Shown here: positions 5,377-8,924 of the stretch, piece by piece
Layout: the number at the start of each line of letters is the position of its first letter
Position numbering within the stretch: the first letter of the stretch is position 1
From: Candidatus Uhrbacteria bacterium
Lineage (GTDB): Bacteria; Patescibacteriota; Patescibacteriia; UBA9934; GWF2-40-263
Assembly: GCA_016205995.1 (NCBI GenBank)
Contig: JACQSJ010000008.1
Location: 1 to 8,924 of the forward strand
Direction: 5' to 3'
DNA: 8,924 nucleotides
Notes under the pieces: generated by a model
What the model was told of the DNA's origin: nothing
Database searches by the model: none
Seen by the model: the letters and a program-made list of their open reading frames with translations, nothing else
Program-made: the position numbers and the translations under genes

Positions 5377-6627
5377 GTGTTAGGTCCATCGACTTCTTCA
5401 CGCGTCGTGCGCGTGAGCGAGCCACAGGGCGAGCTGACCATGTGCACCGTCGCCGACCTGGGCGAGAGCGCCGACCCGTTGACGATTCGAGAGTTGATTT
5501 CCGGAAGTCAGCTCGCCGTTTCCTCTGACGGTCTGTGCAGCGCCTCTGTGAGGACCAGCCAAGGGGCAGAGGTCGTTGTTCACTCCGTGGTCGGGGTCAT
5601 GGAGCCTCGATTCCGTCGAACATCGCCTTACGAGGGGACTCGGATCCTCTCCCTGGACGGGCACTCCGCGTTTGTCTGGGGCAAGGTCGACGGACACCCG
5701 GTAGGTCTGTGGCGACTCGATGGGATCGGCGGAACGTTCGTGGCCGAGCTCGACAAGCTGATGCGGCCACGAAGTGCGCATGGTGAACTCGTATGCGGGG
5801 TCAACCAGGATGGACACCACTGCCTCACCCCGTGGGGGGAGCTGTGGCCGGCTCACGAGCGCGCGCTGATCGTGCCTCATCAGGACGGTCTGTGCATCGT
5901 CGAGGAGATCAAGGGCGTGCCATACGCCTACGATCTTCGTGCCGATGGCGAGATCGCGCCCTTCCATGCGCTCACTCTTCAGGACGCCGAGCGTCCGGTC
6001 GGGGTGGTGAACTGGCAGGGACGGCTGATGCTCGCGGTCGCTCGCGGGAGTCAGTCGTGGCTGGTCGAGCTCAATCGGCGGGTGCAAGGGGAACAGCCCT
6101 TGCGCATCCGTGTCGACGGGACGCTGCATGGCGTGTGGGCATCGCCGGGCGGGAAGACGCTCGCGATGCTCGTCCAGCCGCGCGGACCGTGGAAGGACAT
6201 CCGTCGGCTCCAGCTGAGCGATGGGCGAGTGGTGTTCGAAGGCGCCTACCAGATGGACGTGTCCTCGCTCTGTTGGTCGCCCAACCAGACCGAACTCGCC
6301 GTGAAGATCACCCAGCGCGATGGGTTCGCTCGAGGGTTCCGCGAGAGGATCGTGGGCACATCGGTCGATCGTCCCATCGCTTCGGGACTCTCTGTGCGCG
6401 AGATGCTGGTCGACGACCATGGCCGACTGGCTGCGCTCATCCAACATGATGGACTGTACGACCAACCCATCATCGGGGGTCGTGCCGGCACGCAGGTGCC
6501 GCTCGCATGGAACCTCCACAACACCCTCCAAGGAGGGATTCGATGGACCACGATCCACGACGACCGGATCCTCACCTGGACCCAATCACCACCGACCATC
6601 CGGGTCGCTGGTCACACGATGCGCTAG
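5377..6627 (+). CDS. Beta-propeller-like protein (TolB/PD40-type repeats), function unknown
   Basis: Likely 416 aa from GTG 5377. The sequence is a series of short beta-rich repeats resembling PD40/WD-like blades: LAVSSDGLCSASV, LSLDGHSAFVWGKV followed by VGLWRLDG, VCGVNQDGHHCLTP, LCIVEEIKGVPYAYDLRADG, GVWASPGGKTLAMLV then IRRLQLSDGRVVFEG, and LCWSPNQTELAVKI. About five or six blades are suggested. There is no signal peptide or membrane helix, so it looks cytoplasmic. No catalytic domain is visible, and the role is unknown; protein or ligand binding is only an inference from the fold. It has its own promoter, Shine-Dalgarno site and terminator, and third codon positions look richer in G and C than in the flanking genes. 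The opposite strand holds a long open frame (5398-6585), but it shows no protein-like pattern. An upstream ATG at 5332 would add 15 residues. Confidence 0.75.
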   Translation: MLGPSTSSRVVRVSEPQGELTMCTVADLGESADPLTIRELISGSQLAVSSDGLCSASVRTSQGAEVVVHSVVGVMEPRFRRTSPYEGTRILSLDGHSAFVWGKVDGHPVGLWRLDGIGGTFVAELDKLMRPRSAHGELVCGVNQDGHHCLTPWGELWPAHERALIVPHQDGLCIVEEIKGVPYAYDLRADGEIAPFHALTLQDAERPVGVVNWQGRLMLAVARGSQSWLVELNRRVQGEQPLRIRVDGTLHGVWASPGGKTLAMLVQPRGPWKDIRRLQLSDGRVVFEGAYQMDVSSLCWSPNQTELAVKITQRDGFARGFRERIVGTSVDRPIASGLSVREMLVDDHGRLAALIQHDGLYDQPIIGGRAGTQVPLAWNLHNTLQGGIRWTTIHDDRILTWTQSPPTIRVAGHTMR

Positions 6628-6646
6628 CCTACGGGTTGGCGCTTTT
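6621..6646 (+). terminator. Intrinsic terminator of the beta-propeller gene
   Basis: A 9-bp stem with two G-U wobbles (arms 6621-6629 and 6634-6642) closes on a TACG loop, a UNCG-type stable tetraloop, and is followed by TTTT (6643-6646). The gene's TAG stop (6625-6627) lies inside the 5' arm. Confidence 0.75.
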
Positions 6647-6659
6647 CTAATTCATCCTA

Positions 6660-6759
6660 GTGTCATTGCAACACCAGTCTGTGTCATTGCGAGCCACGCG
6701 AAGCAATCCTCCGATTTGGCGAAGGATTGCTTCGGCCTTCGGCCTCGCAATGACACACA
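6660..6759. repeat. Palindromic interspersed-type repeat (GTCATTGCGAG family)
   Basis: Outer arms of 14 bp (6680-6693 and 6744-6757, TGTGTCATTGCGAG) and inner arms of 12 bp (6699-6710 and 6723-6734, CGAAGCAATCCT) form a long imperfect hairpin with a 12-nt loop. The 3' bulge holds a mini-hairpin (GGCCTTCGGCC, 6734-6744). A partial extra copy of the end, GTGTCATTGC, sits at 6660-6669. Repeats starting GTCATTGCGAG and containing GAAGCAATC are scattered through many bacterial genomes and resemble non-autonomous mobile palindromes. No transposase is present. The element fills the gap before murC. Confidence 0.75.
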
Positions 6760-6777
6760 TAAAATTTGTGTTAGACT
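6750..6777 (+). promoter_or_regulatory. murC promoter using the repeat end as -35
   Basis: -35 ATGACA (6750-6755, five of six bases of TTGACA) lies in the right end of the palindromic repeat. A 16-bp spacer follows, then extended -10 TGTTAGACT (6769-6777) ending 8 nt before the murC ATG. The predicted start is near 6784, so the transcript is almost leaderless. Confidence 0.6.
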
Positions 6778-6785
6778 TGGCTGGT

Positions 6786-8123
6786 ATGTTTCAGACTTAT
6801 AAACACGTCCATTTTGTCGGGATCGGTGGGATTGGAATGTCCGCGCTGGCCAAGTGGTTTTTGCATGAGGGTGTCTCTGTGAGCGGATCGGATGTTCATC
6901 TAAGCCCCATCACCCATGACCTTGAAGTGCGCGGAGCAAGGATTTACTCAGGTCACGCCAATACGAATCTCGTGGGCGACGTTGATTTCCTCATTTACTC
7001 ACCAGCTGTTCCAGACACGAACCTCGAGCGCGTGGCTGCTCGAGAACGTGGGATCCCGGAGCAGACGAATTTCGAAGTGTTGGGCGAGCTCTCCAAGTCG
7101 TTTTCCACGATCGTGGTGAGTGGCACCAACGGGAAGTCGACCACGACCGCGATGCTCGGACTCATACTCGAGGCGGCGGGATATGACCCTACGGTCTTGG
7201 TTGGTTCATTGGTACCAGGATTCAAGGAGGGTAACTTCCGTCATGGGGGTGGGCGCTTTTTCGTCGTCGAGGGCTGTGAGTATCGCGCCAACATGCTCCA
7301 CTTCGTGCCCGAGATGATCGTGTTGACCAACATCGAGGAGGACCACCTCGACTTCTATCGCGGCCTCTCCCACATCCAGGAGACGTTCCAGACATTTGTC
7401 GACAAGTTGAAGGGGCAGGGGATGGTCGTTGTGAATGCCGACGACGCGGGGAGTGCCGTCTTGAAAGTGAATCGGCCAGTAACCTATGGCTCCAATTGGT
7501 CCAATACGACCTATGCTTTTTCAGAACGCAAGACGGCCATGGGGAGCCAGACGGTCCAGACAAATGTGGGTGTGTTGGAGCTGCAAATCCCCGGTGTGTT
7601 CAACGTGTACAACGCCCTCGCCGCGATGTCGGCCGCAATGGAACTTGGCGTGCCGTTTGAAACATGCCGGCGCGTACTTAAAGACTTTCGCGGAATTTGG
7701 CGGCGGTTTGAGCGGGTGGGCGTGTACCATGGTGCGGACATCATTTCCGATTACGGTCACCACCCATCGGCCGTGAAACAGACCATCGAAGCGGCGCGGG
7801 AGTTTTTCCCAAGTCGACGGATCGTGCTCTGCTATCAGCCGCACCAGCACGACCGCACCAAGAAACTGTTCGCCGAATTCGTGGAAACGCTCCCGCTCGC
7901 CGATCATCTTATCCTCGCGGAGATCTACGATGTGGCTGGACGCAACGAGCAGCACGATGGGAGTTCAAGGGATCTCGTTGAGGCCATCAACAGGCCCAAT
8001 ACCACCTATGCATCGGATTTGGCTGACGCCGAGTCCCAGCTTCGCGACTTGGTACAACCAGGAGATGTCGTGCTGGTGATGGGCGCTGGGGATATCGATG
8101 AAGTGGCGCGGAGATTATCGTAA
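6786..8123 (+). CDS. murC: UDP-N-acetylmuramate--L-alanine ligase
   Basis: ATP-dependent cytoplasmic ligase (445 aa, normal length) adding L-Ala to UDP-MurNAc, the first amino acid of the peptidoglycan stem. N-terminal Rossmann motif HFVGIGGIGMSALA (9-22). The Mur ligase ATP loop is SGTNGKSTTTAM (112-123), where MurC usually has GTHGKTTT. Then VEGCEY (161-166), LTNIEEDHLDFY (180-191) with the metal/ATP-site His187, FNVYNALAA (272-280), FRGIWRRFE (301-309), SDYGHHPSAV (321-330), YQPHQHDRT (350-358) and the C-terminal MGAGDI (432-437). The RRFE, YGHHP and MGAGDI set marks MurC (or the related recycling ligase Mpl, less likely next to murB). ATG 6786 is chosen because homology starts there and the -10 lies 8 nt upstream; in-frame starts further up fall in the repeat. 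No Shine-Dalgarno site. Confidence 0.95.
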   Translation: MFQTYKHVHFVGIGGIGMSALAKWFLHEGVSVSGSDVHLSPITHDLEVRGARIYSGHANTNLVGDVDFLIYSPAVPDTNLERVAARERGIPEQTNFEVLGELSKSFSTIVVSGTNGKSTTTAMLGLILEAAGYDPTVLVGSLVPGFKEGNFRHGGGRFFVVEGCEYRANMLHFVPEMIVLTNIEEDHLDFYRGLSHIQETFQTFVDKLKGQGMVVVNADDAGSAVLKVNRPVTYGSNWSNTTYAFSERKTAMGSQTVQTNVGVLELQIPGVFNVYNALAAMSAAMELGVPFETCRRVLKDFRGIWRRFERVGVYHGADIISDYGHHPSAVKQTIEAAREFFPSRRIVLCYQPHQHDRTKKLFAEFVETLPLADHLILAEIYDVAGRNEQHDGSSRDLVEAINRPNTTYASDLADAESQLRDLVQPGDVVLVMGAGDIDEVARRLS

Positions 8124-8225
8124 GGATCCCCCTCCTTCCCAAGGAGGGGCTAGGGGAGGTTGCCGTTCGCTTCGGACGAAGTCGCCGGCAACCACCTCTA
8201 ACTCCCCCTTGGGAAGGGGGAGGAC
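8124..8225. repeat. Palindromic repeat between murC and murB (CCCCTCC...GGAGGGG family)
   Basis: The element begins just after the murC stop. Two perfect 9-bp hairpins, 8129-8137 with 8141-8149 (CCC loop) and 8202-8210 with 8214-8222 (GGG loop), flank a central stem pairing 8152-8165 with 8186-8199, of which GGTTGCCG / CGGCAACC is perfect. The whole is an imperfect palindrome of about 100 bp with a cloverleaf-like fold. Similar repeats, giving false peptides like PPLAPPWEGG, recur in many bacterial genomes. Since murC and murB share a direction, it is probably transcribed between them. Confidence 0.8.
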
Positions 8226-8238
8226 CGAAGGGAAAAAT

Positions 8239-8924
8239 ATGACCATCACCCAGCAACTCCAAACCATCGTCGGCTCACGGCTCCTTGAGAACGAACCCAT
8301 GAGCAAGCATACAAATTTTCGGATTGGCGGACCGGCGAAGTGGTTTGTTGAGGTGCGGTCGGTTGAGGAGCTTCAAAATGTTTTGGCTGTCGCCAGCGAG
8401 AACGGACTTGCCACGTTTGTCTTTGGTGGAGGATCAAACCTGCTTGCAAGCGATCTGGGGTTCGACGGGATCGTCATCAAAATCGCCATGCGTACATACG
8501 ACATTCAGGGCACACGCGTGCGAGCCGATGCAGGAGTCCTTTCCTCCGCGCTCGCTCGCGCGACCGGCAATGCCGGACTCAAGGGCCTTACCTGGGCGGT
8601 CTCACTTCCCGGAACGGTTGGTGGGGGTGTGCGAGGAAACGCGGGATGCTTTGGGGGCGAGATGAGGGATCACTGTACTAGTGTACTAGTACATAGAAAT
8701 GAGTCACTCGTTGAGATGGGGAAAGATGAATTGAAATTTGGTTATCGAGAATCTGCCATCAAGCATTCCAACGATATTATTCTCTCTGCCACGTTCGACC
8801 TTGAGGAAGGCGATGCACGGGAACTCAAGTCCGAACTCGATGACAAACTCATGAAACGAAAAATCTCACAGCCGCTCGATGCGGGATCCGCCGGATGCAT
8901 GTTCAAGAATTACGAAATCAACAC
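8239..8924 (+). CDS. murB: UDP-N-acetylenolpyruvoylglucosamine reductase, partial (runs off right edge)
   Basis: FAD enzyme reducing UDP-GlcNAc-enolpyruvate to UDP-MurNAc, the MurC substrate. 228 codons are present of about 300. Motifs in order: MSKHTNFRIGGPA (21-33), VFGGGSNLLASD (61-72) for FAD binding, GLKGLTWAVSLPGTVGG (113-129) continuing to GNAGCFGGEM (133-142), and LKFGYRESAIK (165-175) with the substrate Tyr169. AGSAGCMFKN (215-224) has Cys220 where E. coli MurB uses its catalytic Ser229; Cys occurs at this place in some MurB proteins. The FGYRxS form suggests the shorter type II class, but the part that would confirm this is outside the window. ATG 8239 has a modest AGGG site 6 nt upstream (8229-8232) and no -10 box. 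That fits translation from a murC-murB transcript, unlike the near-leaderless neighbours. Confidence 0.95.
   Translation, partial: MTITQQLQTIVGSRLLENEPMSKHTNFRIGGPAKWFVEVRSVEELQNVLAVASENGLATFVFGGGSNLLASDLGFDGIVIKIAMRTYDIQGTRVRADAGVLSSALARATGNAGLKGLTWAVSLPGTVGGGVRGNAGCFGGEMRDHCTSVLVHRNESLVEMGKDELKFGYRESAIKHSNDIILSATFDLEEGDARELKSELDDKLMKRKISQPLDAGSAGCMFKNYEIN

Noticed and set aside
5398..6585. 395-codon open frame on the minus strand, antisense to the beta-propeller gene
   Set aside because: It mirrors a GC-rich coding strand. The translation is rich in His, Arg and Pro with no repeat or fold pattern, and no promoter or ribosome site precedes it, whereas the plus frame has all of these.
8675..8692. 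GTACTAGT tandem duplication in murB
   Set aside because: In frame, encodes a plausible TSVLV strand at a variable MurB position; too short to be a mobile or regulatory repeat.
1..8924. CRISPR array, tRNA, rRNA, transposase or toxin-antitoxin pair
   Set aside because: No spaced direct repeats, no RNA gene signatures and no matching proteins were seen on either strand.

Overview
The window reads as a compact bacterial chromosome segment, GC-rich by eye (not counted). Everything looks like standard code-11 usage: folD ends in TGA, which argues against the UGA=Gly lineages. The gene set is a DnaB helicase, an APC-type amino acid permease, FolD, a HAM1/RdgB pyrophosphatase, GlyA, MurC and MurB. 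Gaps are very short, neighbours overlap, several families are divergent, and two low-complexity palindromic repeats are present. I infer a Patescibacteria (CPR)-type genome. That is inference from style; no 16S rRNA or other marker is present.

Layout. At 1-401 (minus) lies the N-terminal part of dnaB, running off the left edge. Divergent from it is a two-gene plus-strand unit: an 11-TM-type amino acid permease (472-1635) and a small 4-TM membrane protein (1642-2052). A minus-strand hypothetical gene (about 2434-2091) follows, apparently broken by a one-base frameshift, with its own promoter and terminator. Next come folD (minus, 3325-2501) and rdgB/HAM1 (plus, 3366-3965), diverging from a 40-bp gap. 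glyA (minus, 5238-3955) converges on HAM1 with an 11-bp tail overlap. An orphan beta-propeller-like gene (5377-6627, plus) has its own promoter, Shine-Dalgarno site and terminator. Last is murC (6786-8123) followed by partial murB (8239-8924), with one palindromic repeat before murC and another between murC and murB.

How the genes work together. GlyA makes 5,10-methylene-THF from serine, and FolD would interconvert it with 5,10-methenyl- and 10-formyl-THF, so these two form a one-carbon pair. MurB makes UDP-MurNAc and MurC adds L-alanine to it, so these are two consecutive peptidoglycan precursor steps. HAM1 cleans the nucleotide pool and DnaB drives replication forks. The permease may supply amino acids.

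The most notable signal is regulatory. Seven genes (dnaB, permease, small membrane protein, folD, HAM1, glyA, murC) each have an extended -10 motif of the form TGYTANNMT ending only 8-12 nt before the start codon, and none has a convincing Shine-Dalgarno site. This implies nearly leaderless mRNAs. The two unknown genes differ in a consistent way: a TTGACA-N17-TAGRTT promoter, a leader of about 35-42 nt, a GGAGG site, a GTG start and a dedicated hairpin terminator. No CRISPR array, tRNA, rRNA or transposase is visible.
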